64,000 nt of DNA from Arthrobacter ramosus (GCF_039535095.1 NZ_BAAAWN010000001.1:3286001-3350000), one strand, 5' to 3'; shown: positions 46,485-55,502, counted from the stretch's first letter. Numbers and translations are program-made. Notes: generated from the letters alone by a model not told the origin.

Positions 46485-46841
46485 GGGATTTCTCCAGATG
46501 TTGGTGGGCACGCGAAGAACTCGTGCCACAGGTTGGCACAAAGTATTATTTGAGACCGCAAAACCGTGACCGGCCAATGATCGAATTGATTGGCGTGGAT
46601 CCGAGGGCGGGTTGAACAACCCGCGGCTTCCCGCATCCGGCCTGCCGATAGGCACTGGATTCTTGCGTGAGAGCAATAAGGAATCCGTTCTGTAGCCCCC
46701 GCCATGAACGAACGCCACCAACGATGTGGTGTGTATTCGTGACTCCACACGACGCGTACCGCACACCCCCCAACACCGGTGCTCCTTGCCTGATCCTTCG
46801 AACTGAGCGAGTAGCCAACAAGCGGGCCCAGGTCACGCAAT
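46485..46841. other. Gene-free stretch
   Basis: 357 bp between the WxL-like gene and the regulator gene. It should contain the promoter of the WxL pair; no gene is supported. From here to 53.3 kb the sequence style changes, consistent with a separate origin of the aromatic operon. Confidence 0.45.
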
Positions 46842-47546
46842 TCAGCGGGCCGCGTCTCCGTCGATTGTCGCCTCGTCGACGGCACCGCGCAGCTCTGCCG
46901 TATGGAGCTCGGGGAGTGGGCTGCGACATATTGCACGAGCTTCGTCGGCAGACACACCCAGCATTCGTAGGAGTGCCTCGGCCGCCCGATCCGTCGTCTC
47001 GGCGTCGTCGCGGTCCGGTTCGGCATGCAAGAGCTGTCCGAGGAAGGTTGCCGCGCCGACGGCGCACACCACGGCGACGTCGACGTCTGTCATGGTGAAC
47101 CGACCGGACTCGATGCCGGCCTGGATGTCGCGCCGCACACGCGGTGCCAGCCCTGTCTGCGCGCCGAGGAGGTCGAGCGCGCTGTGCAGGATCACCTTGC
47201 TGAGCTGAGGTTCACGGCGGTGGAAACGACCGGTCAACCGGAAACTGGTCGCAAATGCGACGGCGGGGTCGTCGACGTCGGAGGTGAGTTCGTCGAGGAC
47301 CGCGCCGAGGAGGTCCAAGACGTGCTCGACCGCTTCCTCGAACAGCTGGTCTTTCGACTCAAAGTGGTTGTAAAAGGAGCCGAGCCCGACGTCCGCAGCC
47401 TGGGTGATCTCCAGCACCGGCATGTTGGTCTGTCCTTGAGCAAGGAAGGACTGTGCTGCGCGGATCAACGCGGCACGAGTCTGCGCCTTCCGTCGATGCG
47501 ACCGGCTGGGTTCAGGGGACGAGGCCGGGGCTGGGGCTGGGGTCAT
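46842..47546 (-). CDS. TetR/AcrR-family regulator
   Basis: 234 residues: N-terminal helix-turn-helix (RAALIRAAQSFLAQGQTNMP, then LEITQAADVGLGSFYNHFES) and a variable ligand domain. Members repress a divergent operon and let go on binding the inducer. It is divergent from the aromatic operon with 130 bp between them and two inverted repeats there, so it very likely controls it. Confidence 0.87.
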   Translation of the reverse strand: MTPAPAPASSPEPSRSHRRKAQTRAALIRAAQSFLAQGQTNMPVLEITQAADVGLGSFYNHFESKDQLFEEAVEHVLDLLGAVLDELTSDVDDPAVAFATSFRLTGRFHRREPQLSKVILHSALDLLGAQTGLAPRVRRDIQAGIESGRFTMTDVDVAVVCAVGAATFLGQLLHAEPDRDDAETTDRAAEALLRMLGVSADEARAICRSPLPELHTAELRGAVDEATIDGDAAR

Positions 47547-47602
47547 CGTTGCCTCCTTGAAGTCATTCGGTCACGGAAAGCCTAGCAGCGCGCCGTCAGA
47601 TA

Positions 47603-47616
47603 TGAAGAAATCTTCA
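47603..47616. promoter_or_regulatory. Inverted repeat in the TetR-dioxygenase promoter region
   Basis: TGAAGA and TCTTCA are separated by AA. Second candidate contact site, 13 bp from the perfect palindrome at 47629. Confidence 0.4.
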
Positions 47617-47628
47617 ACTGCCCTTGAC

Positions 47629-47642
47629 TGACGATATCGTCA
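47629..47642. promoter_or_regulatory. TetR operator candidate
   Basis: TGACGATATCGTCA is a perfect 14-bp palindrome 35 bp before the dioxygenase start, overlapping a TTGACT that could serve as a -35 element. Position and symmetry fit a TetR-family operator. Confidence 0.65.
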
Positions 47643-47676
47643 TAATCGATGATTTAGTCAGAAAGAGAGGCAATCC

Positions 47677-48819
47677 ATGAACGACCACCACGACCACCAC
47701 GGCACCCACAGCGACCTCCACAGTGAGCAGGGGGCGCTGCGAGGCGAGCACCCCGGACGGGCGGCGAACCCGATCATCAAGGTGCACGACATCGCCTGGC
47801 TCGAGTTCCAGAAGCCAGACCTGGCCGCTGCAGAGACCTTCGCGCAAGCCTTCGGATTCGCCACGAGCCTGCGCACCCGTGACGAGCTGCACCTCCGGGG
47901 CACCGACGCCGGAGCGCCGTGCGTGATCGTACGGCGCGGACCGAGATCGCAATACCTGGGTGCCGCGTTCACTGCGGCCGAGGCCTCGGACGTCCTTCGC
48001 CTGGCTGAGGCGACAGGCGCGACCTCGAAGAAGCTACCGGAGACGATCGGCGGCATGGGCGTCGATCTCGTGGATCCGAGCGGCGCTTCCATTCGCGTCG
48101 TCGCAGACACGCACAAACTCCCTTCCCTGCCGGCCCAGACGCCCCTCACCTTCAACGCCGGCCACGAGATGGTGCGGGCCAACCAGACCCAACGGCCGCT
48201 GCGTCAGCCAGCGACCGTCCAGCGCCTCGGTCACGTCGTGCTGCAGAGCACAAAGTACCGTGAAACGCTCGACTGGTACCTGCACCACCTTGGCCTGATT
48301 GTCAGTGACTTCCTCTACTACCCGGGGCAGCGCGAGCGGGGTCCGACAATGAGCTTCATCCGCTGCGACCGGGGTTCGACACCGACCGACCATCACACGA
48401 TCGCGATGACGCTGGGCCCGACGAATCGCTACGTGCACTCGGCATACCAGGTGGCCGACATCGATGCCCTGGCCGCGGGCGGTGAGCTTTTGCGCGACCT
48501 TGGGTACCACCGCTCGTGGGGAATCGGCCGTCACATCCAAGGCAGTCAAATCTTCGACTACTGGCGTGACCCCAACGGCTTCCTGGTCGAGCACTTCACC
48601 GACGGGGACATGTTTGACTGCACCCTCGAGCCCGGTTGGGCACAAATGACCGCCTCCGGTCTCGCCCAGTGGGGCCCTCCGGCCACCAAAGACTTCCTCG
48701 GTATGACCCCTGGCCGGGAGTCGCTGCGTGAGCTGGCCTCGATGGTCACGGCGCTCCGCGACGACAACGAGTTCGATTTCATGCGCCTGCGCGGCCTGAT
48801 GAAGGTAGCCACCTCATGA
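47677..48819 (+). CDS. Type I extradiol ring-cleavage dioxygenase (VOC fold)
   Basis: 380 residues, two VOC domains; the second (from about residue 185) has the iron ligands in RLGHVVLQST, in VHSAYQVADI and in GFLVEHFTDGD. The family cleaves catechols next to the hydroxyl pair with O2. The first 20 residues are histidine-rich (MNDHHDHHGTHSDLH), unusual for the family. AGAGAGG precedes ATG at 47677. First gene of the operon; its stop overlaps the hydrolase start (ATGA). The catechol substrate must be supplied by the flavin hydroxylase at the operon's end. Confidence 0.87.
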   Translation: MNDHHDHHGTHSDLHSEQGALRGEHPGRAANPIIKVHDIAWLEFQKPDLAAAETFAQAFGFATSLRTRDELHLRGTDAGAPCVIVRRGPRSQYLGAAFTAAEASDVLRLAEATGATSKKLPETIGGMGVDLVDPSGASIRVVADTHKLPSLPAQTPLTFNAGHEMVRANQTQRPLRQPATVQRLGHVVLQSTKYRETLDWYLHHLGLIVSDFLYYPGQRERGPTMSFIRCDRGSTPTDHHTIAMTLGPTNRYVHSAYQVADIDALAAGGELLRDLGYHRSWGIGRHIQGSQIFDYWRDPNGFLVEHFTDGDMFDCTLEPGWAQMTASGLAQWGPPATKDFLGMTPGRESLRELASMVTALRDDNEFDFMRLRGLMKVATS

Positions 48820-49754
48820 CCATCTCCATCCTGCGAACCGCAGACGACTGGTGGGTCCACACGCCCTCCGGTGCCGCCCGTATCGCCACCCCGGCAACCA
48901 CCACGGGCGAGCTGCTCGCCGATCGTGCGGCCATCCAAGCCGCGATCGGCAGCAGCGAGACCGTGCCGGTGGAAAACCTCGACCTCGTCTCGCCGATCAC
49001 AGTGCCGTGCCGTGTGGTGGCCCAGATGACGAACTTTGCCTCGCACGCGAGGGACGCCGGCATGGATCCTAGAAAGATTCCATTGACATTCTTCCGCAAG
49101 TCCTCGGGCTCGATCAGCGGGCCTTATGACGACGTCGTCAGGCCCGGGCACGTGCGTTTCCTCGACTACGAGGCCGAGATTGGCCTCGTGATGGGCCGTG
49201 AGACCCCGGTCGGCACTGAGATCAACGATGAGACGATCGCCCACTACGTCGTAGGGCTCGTGATCACCAACGACGTCTCGGCCCGCGACCTGCAACTCCC
49301 GAAGACCCAGTTCTACGAGTCCAAGTCCTACCCGAGCTTCACCCCCACCGGACCAACGCTCGTGCTCTTCGACGATGAGGACTGGAAGCGCTTTGGTGAG
49401 CTGCGGTTGCGGCTTTGGGTAAACGGCGAGATCCGCCAGGACATGACGGTGGCCGACATGATCTACCTCCCAGTCGAGGCGTTGCGGGCACTCACCCGCT
49501 TCCAACACCTCTCCCCGGGTGACCTGGTCCTGACGGGCACGCCTGTCGGCACCGCACTGACCGCACCACCCAAACCAGTAGGGCTGATCGCCAATCTGCT
49601 ACCTCCGGCCGCCAAGTGGCGCCTGTTCTTCAAGGCCCAGGGCCGCAATCCCAAGTACCTCAAGAGCGGTGACGTCATAGAGATCGCCATCAGCACCGAC
49701 GACGGGAAGGTCGACCTGGGGCGCCAAGGCACGATGGTGAGGGAGGCCCGGTGA
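48816..49754 (+). CDS. Fumarylacetoacetate hydrolase-family enzyme
   Basis: 312 residues. The FAH catalytic domain holds FLDYEAEIGLVMGRE (metal ligands), VVGLVITNDVSARDLQ and LSPGDLVLTGTPVGTAL. Members split C-C bonds of, or hydrate, the products of ring cleavage. It overlaps the dioxygenase gene by four bases and the ligase gene by four bases, so it is likely the next step of the same pathway. Confidence 0.87.
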   Translation: MTISILRTADDWWVHTPSGAARIATPATTTGELLADRAAIQAAIGSSETVPVENLDLVSPITVPCRVVAQMTNFASHARDAGMDPRKIPLTFFRKSSGSISGPYDDVVRPGHVRFLDYEAEIGLVMGRETPVGTEINDETIAHYVVGLVITNDVSARDLQLPKTQFYESKSYPSFTPTGPTLVLFDDEDWKRFGELRLRLWVNGEIRQDMTVADMIYLPVEALRALTRFQHLSPGDLVLTGTPVGTALTAPPKPVGLIANLLPPAAKWRLFFKAQGRNPKYLKSGDVIEIAISTDDGKVDLGRQGTMVREAR

Positions 49755-51679
49755 ACGGCACGCCCCTTTGGCCGCGGTACTCAAGCCCGGACGACGTCGT
49801 CGAGATCGAGAAGACGCCCCTCTCCGAACGCGGTCTTCCGGCGTCGACGTACGAGCTGCTGTCTAGGGCCGCGCAGCTGTGGCCGGATCGCACGGCGGCG
49901 GCGATACTTCGGGACGCCGGGCGCTGGCAGGAACCGGTCAAGCTGACGTTCTCCGAGCTTCTGCGCGACGTAAACCGGATAGCGAACCTGCTGGCAGAAA
50001 TCGGGGTTGGCCGCCAGGACACCGTTGCCTTACTCTCGCCCAACTGCCAAGAGCTCATCGCCGCGACCCTGGCCTCCCAGGCTGCTGGGATCGCTGTCCC
50101 GATCAATCCCGGCTTGTCCGAGGATCATGTTGCGGAGTTGCTCCAGCGCTCGGGTGCGCGCGTGCTGGTGGCCGCTGGGCCCGATCTTGATCCGGTGGTC
50201 ACCGAGGCCGCGTTCAGTCTCGCGAAGAGGGGCCTGGTGGACCGTGTGCTCCTTTTGTCACCAACCGGGCAGGCACCAACCGCACAGGCACCAACCGGCC
50301 TGGGCGGGACCGGCCTGGGCGGGACCGTGGGATACGCAACCGTGGACTACCTGATGCGGCTGGCGGCGGACGCATCGCCCGAGCAGTTCCACGGCGATCA
50401 GCCCGGACCAGGCGATCTGGCGGCAATCTTCCACACCGGCGGCACCACCGGCACCCCGAAGCTTGCGGCACACACCCAGGCCAACGAGATCGCCGACGCT
50501 TGGATGCTCGCCGCCAACGAGCTCGACAACGAGGACGCCGTGTACTTCGCCGCCCTGCCGCTATTCCACGTCAACGCTCTCGTGGTGACCGTGCTCGCTC
50601 CCCTTTTCAAGGGCCAATCGGTCGTGTGGTCCGGACCGCTGGGCTATCGCGAGCCTGCTCTCTACGAGGTCTTCTGGAAGATCGTCGAGCACCACCGGCT
50701 TACCGCGATGAGCGCCGTTCCTACCGTCTATGCCACGCTTGCCGCGGCTCCCGTGAATGCCGACATCAGCAGCCTTCGCCACGCCATGGTGGGAGCCAGT
50801 CCCCTGCCCGCGGCCGTGCGTGCCGGCTTCGAGGCAGCCACCGGCGTCGCCCTCATCCAAGGGTACGGTCTGACGGAAGCGACGTGCGTAAGCGTACGGA
50901 GCTTCCCAGACGCCGCCAAGGGCTCGCTCGGCTTTCGACTTCCCTACCAAGAGATCAAGGCAGTGCACGTCGACGACGCCGGACACTGGCATGATCTCGG
51001 ACCAGGCACAAGAGGCCTGCTGGTGATCAAGGGCCCCACGGTCTTCCCCGGCTACGTCACCGGCAATGGCCCCGACGGCCCCTTGCTCGACGGCCTCGGC
51101 AAACTGCGGGACGGCTGGCTCGACACCGGCGATCTCGGACAGGCCGATGCGGACGGCTTCGTTCAGCTCACCGGTCGCGCCAAGGACCTGATCATCCGAG
51201 GCGGCCACAACATCGACCCCGCAATTATCGAGGACGTTCTCCTCACCCACCCGGAGGTGACCGGCGCGGCGGCGGTCGGCAGACCTGACCGGCATGCAGG
51301 GGAGGTACCGGTCGCCTACGTCACCTTGGCCGCGGGCGCGACAACCAGGACCGAGGACCTGATTCGATGGGCGGAGGACCGGGTCGGGGAACGGGCGTCC
51401 ACGCCGAAGTCCGTCACCATCGTCGACCAGCTTCCGGTCACTGCGGTCGGAAAACCGTACAAACTCGCGCTCCGGGCGGACGCCACAAGGGTAGCGCTGA
51501 GCGACGCCTTGCGGGAGATGGCCGCTGTGCACGCCGTGGAAGCCGATATCGAGGACGGCGCGATAGTCGTCACAGTGAGTGCTGACGAGGCATCGCATAC
51601 GAAGGTCACGCGCGCTCTGGACGAGTACGGCGTCCGCTGGCGGGTCACGCACTGGCCGGCACCAAAGGCGGATCGATGA
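49751..51679 (+). CDS. Acyl/aryl-CoA synthetase (class I adenylate-forming)
   Basis: 642 residues: ATP loop HTGGTTGTPKLAAHT, GYGLTEATCVSVRS, DTGDLGQADADGFVQLTGRA, KDLIIRGGHNIDP and the catalytic lysine in AVGKPYKLAL. It makes a CoA thioester through an acyl-AMP. Two oddities: a repeated loop PTAQAPTGLGGTGLGGT near residue 180, and a tail of about 65 residues after the lysine. GTG at 49751 overlaps the FAH stop (GTGA). Substrate unknown; an aromatic or phenylalkanoic acid is inferred from the operon. Confidence 0.87.
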   Translation: MNGTPLWPRYSSPDDVVEIEKTPLSERGLPASTYELLSRAAQLWPDRTAAAILRDAGRWQEPVKLTFSELLRDVNRIANLLAEIGVGRQDTVALLSPNCQELIAATLASQAAGIAVPINPGLSEDHVAELLQRSGARVLVAAGPDLDPVVTEAAFSLAKRGLVDRVLLLSPTGQAPTAQAPTGLGGTGLGGTVGYATVDYLMRLAADASPEQFHGDQPGPGDLAAIFHTGGTTGTPKLAAHTQANEIADAWMLAANELDNEDAVYFAALPLFHVNALVVTVLAPLFKGQSVVWSGPLGYREPALYEVFWKIVEHHRLTAMSAVPTVYATLAAAPVNADISSLRHAMVGASPLPAAVRAGFEAATGVALIQGYGLTEATCVSVRSFPDAAKGSLGFRLPYQEIKAVHVDDAGHWHDLGPGTRGLLVIKGPTVFPGYVTGNGPDGPLLDGLGKLRDGWLDTGDLGQADADGFVQLTGRAKDLIIRGGHNIDPAIIEDVLLTHPEVTGAAAVGRPDRHAGEVPVAYVTLAAGATTRTEDLIRWAEDRVGERASTPKSVTIVDQLPVTAVGKPYKLALRADATRVALSDALREMAAVHAVEADIEDGAIVVTVSADEASHTKVTRALDEYGVRWRVTHWPAPKADR

Positions 51680-51753
51680 TCACCGTCCTCGCGGTGGTCA
51701 TGACGGCGCTACTCGTCAGCTATCTTGTTCTCGGTGCGGCGGCAAGAGGATGA
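51676..51753 (+). CDS. 25-residue single-helix membrane micropeptide
   Basis: ATG at 51676 lies within the ligase stop (ATGA), and its own stop TGA at 51751-51753 lies within the next start (ATGA). It encodes MITVLAVVMTALLVSYLVLG followed by AAARG, one membrane helix with no other domain. The GGCAAGAGG in its last codons doubles as ribosome site for the hydroxylase. The overlap at both ends is what one expects of a real gene or of a coupling leader; an accidental frame remains possible. Confidence 0.5.
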   Translation: MITVLAVVMTALLVSYLVLGAAARG

Positions 51754-53297
51754 GCGCCCACAACTATGGCGCGGTGCCTGTGGTCGTGATCGGCGCTGGT
51801 CCTTCCGGGCTAGCTGCAGCCACCCTACTCGGCATGTACGGCGTCGAGTGCCTCGTCCTAGACCGTTGGGAAGGCGTCTATCCGCTACCACGAGCGGTAC
51901 ATCTTGACGACGAGGTCTACCGCATCCTCAACCGCCTAGGCGTGGCGACTCAATTCGCCGGGCTCAGCCGCCCTGCACGCGGGCTGCGTTTGCTCACACC
52001 CGGCCACCAGGTGATCGCGGAATTCCAGCGATCGACCGATAGCGGCGCCCACGGCTACCCCCAAGCGAACATGTTCGACCAGCCGGACCTTGAGCAGCTC
52101 ATGCGCGACAACCTCCGGATTATGCCTTCGGTGACCCTGCGCGGCAATGTCGAGGTGCTAAGTGTGACCCAAGGCAACGCGGCAGTCCGGGTGGACTTCA
52201 CGGATCGTGTCACGGGAACGCGCGAGTCGATTCGTGCCAGCCACGTCCTCGGCTGCGACGGCGCCAACAGCGTCGTGAGGGAAGCTATCGGCGCGGAGAT
52301 GGAGGATCTGGGCTTCGAACAGCGATGGCTGGTTATCGACATCGACACCGCGGCGCCACTGAATCAGTGGGAAGGTGTCCACCAGCTGTGCGACTCCTCC
52401 CGCGCCGGTACCTACATGCGCGTCGGAGAGGTCCGCTACCGCTGGGAGTTCCGACTGCTGCCCGGCGAGACTGCCGCCGACTTCGCGACGATGGATACTC
52501 TCCATCCGCTGATCCGGCCGTGGACCGGCGACGTCCCGGCGGACGATCTGCACGTGCTCCGCGTGGCCGACTACACCTTCCACGCCCAGATCGCCAACAA
52601 GTGGCGCGACCGTCGCGTCTTCCTCCTCGGAGACGCCGCTCACCTAAGTCCTCCCTTCATAGGTCAAGGCATGGGGGCAGGACTCCGAGATTCGATGAAC
52701 CTGGCTTGGAAGCTCGCCGGCGTTCTTGCCGGTGACCTGCCCGCGACAGCGCTGGCCAGTTACCAGACCGAGCGCAAGCGGCACGCACGAAGAGCCATCA
52801 CCCTCGCAAAACTGGTCGGCCTCACCATGACCGCGGGTGGTCGCGTCGGTACCGCGCTGCGGAGGTTCTTCGGACCGGGCCTGCATCTCGTGACAGGACT
52901 CGCAGCCCGGTCCTGGACGGCGCTACCCCCTGGCTCTCGCACTCGACTCTCGGCAGTCGCCCACACCTCCGCCGTCGGACGTCTCTGCCCCAACGCCCCG
53001 ATGTCGGTTAGCCCGGACGCCAACCGATTCGACGACGTCGCTGGAGACGGATTCGCGCTGTTAGCTCTCGCGATCACGCCCGAGGAGTGCGAACGCATCC
53101 TTCACAAGGGCGCGGCACCTGTCGTCCCCGACCCCGGATCTGAGCTCCACCAGTGGCTGGTCCGTCATCGAGTCGCTGCTGCGGTTGTCCGCCCGGATCG
53201 CACCGTGATGTTCACTTGCGACTCCGTCTCCGGGAGCCTCACCCGCCTGCCGTCGTTCCTCCCGGCAACCGCGCACGCTGAACGAACAAAGCGATGA
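51750..53297 (+). CDS. FAD-dependent aromatic hydroxylase (MhpA-like)
   Basis: 515 residues of the PheA/MhpA class-A flavin monooxygenases: FAD loop VVVIGAGPSGLAAATLLG, the DG motif LGCDGANSVVREAIG and the second FAD motif VFLLGDAAHLSPPFIGQGM, plus a thioredoxin-like C-terminal part. It adds a hydroxyl to a phenol with NAD(P)H and O2, giving the catechol for the dioxygenase. Closest known types act on 3-(3-hydroxyphenyl)propionate and similar acids. ATG at 51750 overlaps the micro-ORF stop. Last gene of the operon, before a terminator. Confidence 0.87.
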   Translation: MSAHNYGAVPVVVIGAGPSGLAAATLLGMYGVECLVLDRWEGVYPLPRAVHLDDEVYRILNRLGVATQFAGLSRPARGLRLLTPGHQVIAEFQRSTDSGAHGYPQANMFDQPDLEQLMRDNLRIMPSVTLRGNVEVLSVTQGNAAVRVDFTDRVTGTRESIRASHVLGCDGANSVVREAIGAEMEDLGFEQRWLVIDIDTAAPLNQWEGVHQLCDSSRAGTYMRVGEVRYRWEFRLLPGETAADFATMDTLHPLIRPWTGDVPADDLHVLRVADYTFHAQIANKWRDRRVFLLGDAAHLSPPFIGQGMGAGLRDSMNLAWKLAGVLAGDLPATALASYQTERKRHARRAITLAKLVGLTMTAGGRVGTALRRFFGPGLHLVTGLAARSWTALPPGSRTRLSAVAHTSAVGRLCPNAPMSVSPDANRFDDVAGDGFALLALAITPEECERILHKGAAPVVPDPGSELHQWLVRHRVAAAVVRPDRTVMFTCDSVSGSLTRLPSFLPATAHAERTKR

Positions 53298-53300
53298 ACC

Positions 53301-53337
53301 AAAAATCCCCGCCCTCATACTGAGGGCGGGGATTTTT
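53301..53337. terminator. Strong bidirectional terminator
   Basis: AAAAATCCCCGCCCTCA pairs with TGAGGGCGGGGATTTTT around a three-base loop. It ends the aromatic operon from the left and tRNA-Asn 2 from the right. Confidence 0.93.
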
Positions 53338-53344
53338 GAGTAAA

Positions 53345-53426
53345 GCTCCTCCGACTGGACTTGAACCAGTAACCCTTCGATTAACAGTCGAATGCTCTGC
53401 CAATTGAGCTACGGAGGAATGAAGCG
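53345..53426. repeat. 82-bp direct repeat containing tRNA-Asn, right copy
   Basis: Identical to 38041-38122. The 15.3 kb between the copies carry surface and catabolic genes and no integrase. Confidence 0.9.
53346..53418 (-). tRNA. tRNA-Asn (GUU), copy 2
   Basis: Same 73-nt sequence as copy 1, with anticodon loop CTGTTAA. It stands next to dnaG, a usual neighbour in this bacterial group, and is therefore the likely original copy (inference). Confidence 0.95.
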
Positions 53427-53481
53427 TGTACAAGCCTAACAAAGGGCTGCCGGGAAACGAAATCGGCGCCGTTGAAGGCCC

Positions 53482-55443
53482 TCAGCTATCCATGCGGAGA
53501 GCGCGGCGCTGCATTTCCAGCTGCATGAGTTCCCGGTTGAGCCGCTGGAACTCCTCCGGCTGGGCCGAGGCGTCCAGGCGCTGCAATTGGCCCATCTTGT
53601 CCGCCTTGACCCTGGTGATCTGTAGTTCGAACAGGCGGGCCAAAATGTCGCGGCAATACCGCTGAAGCGCTTCGGGAGTGCTGGCGGGCAGCGGAACCAC
53701 AGCAAGCTCGGAGACCAAACCTTGAAGTGGTTCCGGAACTTCCTGGCGGATCCCTTCCACCCAGGCCACAGGGTCTCCCGCGTGGGCCAGCCCGGCTGCC
53801 CGAACAGCCGTGTGTACCGCAGAGTAGGCCGGAGTGACGAAGTGGCAGGCCTCAAACCGTTCCCATGCTCCACCGCTAAGCGCGGCTTCGCCTCCTAGGA
53901 CAGCGGGGTTCTGGATGACCACCTCAAGGGCCTGCCGCTCCATGGCGGCAATGGGATCCCGGGGATCCGGGCGCATGAAGGCGATGGGAGCGTCCGACGG
54001 CGGTGCTGCCGCCGGCTGGCCGGCCTGGCCCGGGGTTGTGCCCTGCCCGGCCCCCGGGGCTCCTGCGGTGCTCGCCGCACCTGCAGTTCCCGCAGTGCCC
54101 GGCGCGCCGGAAGCAGCGCGCTTGGCAGCCAACCCCACTGCCCGGCTGACCTCCTCAATGGGCATGCCGAGCCAGCCTGCCAGCTCGCGGACATATGCCG
54201 GACGGATGCCGGAATCGCGGATCTGTGCCACCACAGGGGCCGACTCCCGCAGGGCGGCGACCCGGCCTTCCACGGTGTCCAGGTTGTGGCGTTTGAGGGA
54301 GGCCCGGATGGCGAATTCGAAGAGGGGCCGGCGGGTGCCGATCAAGTCCCGGACGGCCGCATCCCCCTTGAGCTGGCGCAAATCGCAGGGGTCTGCTCCG
54401 CTCGGTTCCACGGCCACGTAAGTCTGCGCGACGAAACGCTGGTCCTCCTCAAAGGCGCGCAATGCCGCCTTCTGCCCGGCGGCGTCGCCATCGAAGGTGA
54501 AGATGACCTCTCCCCCGGTGCCGTCGTCGGACAGCAAGCGGCGGGCGATCTTGATGTGGTCCGTACCGAAAGCCGTACCGCACGTGGCCACAGCAGTACC
54601 GACTCCGGCAAGGTGGCAGGCCATGACGTCCGTGTATCCCTCCACCACCACCAGTTGCCGGTCCTTGGCGATGTTCCGTTTGGCGAGGTCGATGCCGTAG
54701 AGGACCTGGGACTTCTTGTAGAGCACGGTCTCCGGAGTGTTCAGGTATTTCGGGCCTTGGTCGTCCTCGTAGAGCTTGCGGGCTCCGAAGCCGATGGTGT
54801 CGCCGGCGATGTCCCGGATAGGCCAGATGAGCCTGCCGCGGAAGCGGTCGTAAATGCCCCTGTTGCCTTCCGAAAACATCCCCGTCAGCTTCAACTCGGC
54901 GTCCGTGAACCCGCGTCCGCGCAGGTGTTTCAGGAGTGAGTCCCAACCCTGCGGCGCGTAGCCGACGCCGAACTGTTCGGCTGCGGTCCGGTCGAAACCG
55001 CGGCCATGGAGGAAGTTGCGGCCCTCGGCGGCACCTGCCGTGAGCAGCTGGGCACGGAAGAACTCGTCGGCTATCTTGTGGGCATCGAGCAGCCGTTGGC
55101 GCTTGCCGACCTCTTCGCGGTTGGGACCGGTGCCGCCGTCTTCATAGCGCAGCTCGTAGCCGATCCGGGCTGCAAGCTTTTCCACGGCTTCGTGGAAGGA
55201 GGTGTGGTCCATCTTCTGGACGAAGGAGATGGCATCGCCGTCTTCACCGCAGCCGAAGCAATGGTACCGGCCTACTTGGGGACGGACGGTGAACGACGGC
55301 GAGCGCTCGTCGTGGAAGGGGCAGAGGCCTTTGAAGGTGCCCAGGCCGGCGCCCTTGAGGGTGACGTAGCCGTCCACCACTTCCTTGATATCGGTGCGCT
55401 GGCGTACTTCGTCGATATCTTCACGTTTGATCAGGCCAGCCAC
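53482..55443 (-). CDS. dnaG: DNA primase
   Basis: 653 residues: CHC2 zinc finger (CPFHDERSPSF and YHCFGCGEDGDAISF), the RNA-polymerase-like core with VVVEGYTDVMACHLAG (Toprim) and the acidic FTFDGDAAGQKAALRAFEED, then a linker rich in Ala-Gly-Pro (about residues 440-480) and the helicase-binding C-terminal domain. It lays RNA primers at replication forks. GTG start at 55443. Normal length, no oddity except the long flexible linker. Confidence 0.97.
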   Translation of the reverse strand: MAGLIKREDIDEVRQRTDIKEVVDGYVTLKGAGLGTFKGLCPFHDERSPSFTVRPQVGRYHCFGCGEDGDAISFVQKMDHTSFHEAVEKLAARIGYELRYEDGGTGPNREEVGKRQRLLDAHKIADEFFRAQLLTAGAAEGRNFLHGRGFDRTAAEQFGVGYAPQGWDSLLKHLRGRGFTDAELKLTGMFSEGNRGIYDRFRGRLIWPIRDIAGDTIGFGARKLYEDDQGPKYLNTPETVLYKKSQVLYGIDLAKRNIAKDRQLVVVEGYTDVMACHLAGVGTAVATCGTAFGTDHIKIARRLLSDDGTGGEVIFTFDGDAAGQKAALRAFEEDQRFVAQTYVAVEPSGADPCDLRQLKGDAAVRDLIGTRRPLFEFAIRASLKRHNLDTVEGRVAALRESAPVVAQIRDSGIRPAYVRELAGWLGMPIEEVSRAVGLAAKRAASGAPGTAGTAGAASTAGAPGAGQGTTPGQAGQPAAAPPSDAPIAFMRPDPRDPIAAMERQALEVVIQNPAVLGGEAALSGGAWERFEACHFVTPAYSAVHTAVRAAGLAHAGDPVAWVEGIRQEVPEPLQGLVSELAVVPLPASTPEALQRYCRDILARLFELQITRVKADKMGQLQRLDASAQPEEFQRLNRELMQLEMQRRALRMDS

Positions 55444-55502
55444 GTCACCATCCTAGTCGCTCAGGCGGGCAGCCCCTGAGCGGGCCGACAACTCGACGGG
55501 GC

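Noticed and set aside
46367..47067. Overlapping minus frames between the WxL-like and TetR genes
   Set aside because: They overlap known genes in other frames and show shadow composition.
38041..53426. Calling the tRNA-Asn-bounded segment a prophage or ICE
   Set aside because: No integrase, relaxase, portal, capsid or replication gene is visible between the repeats.
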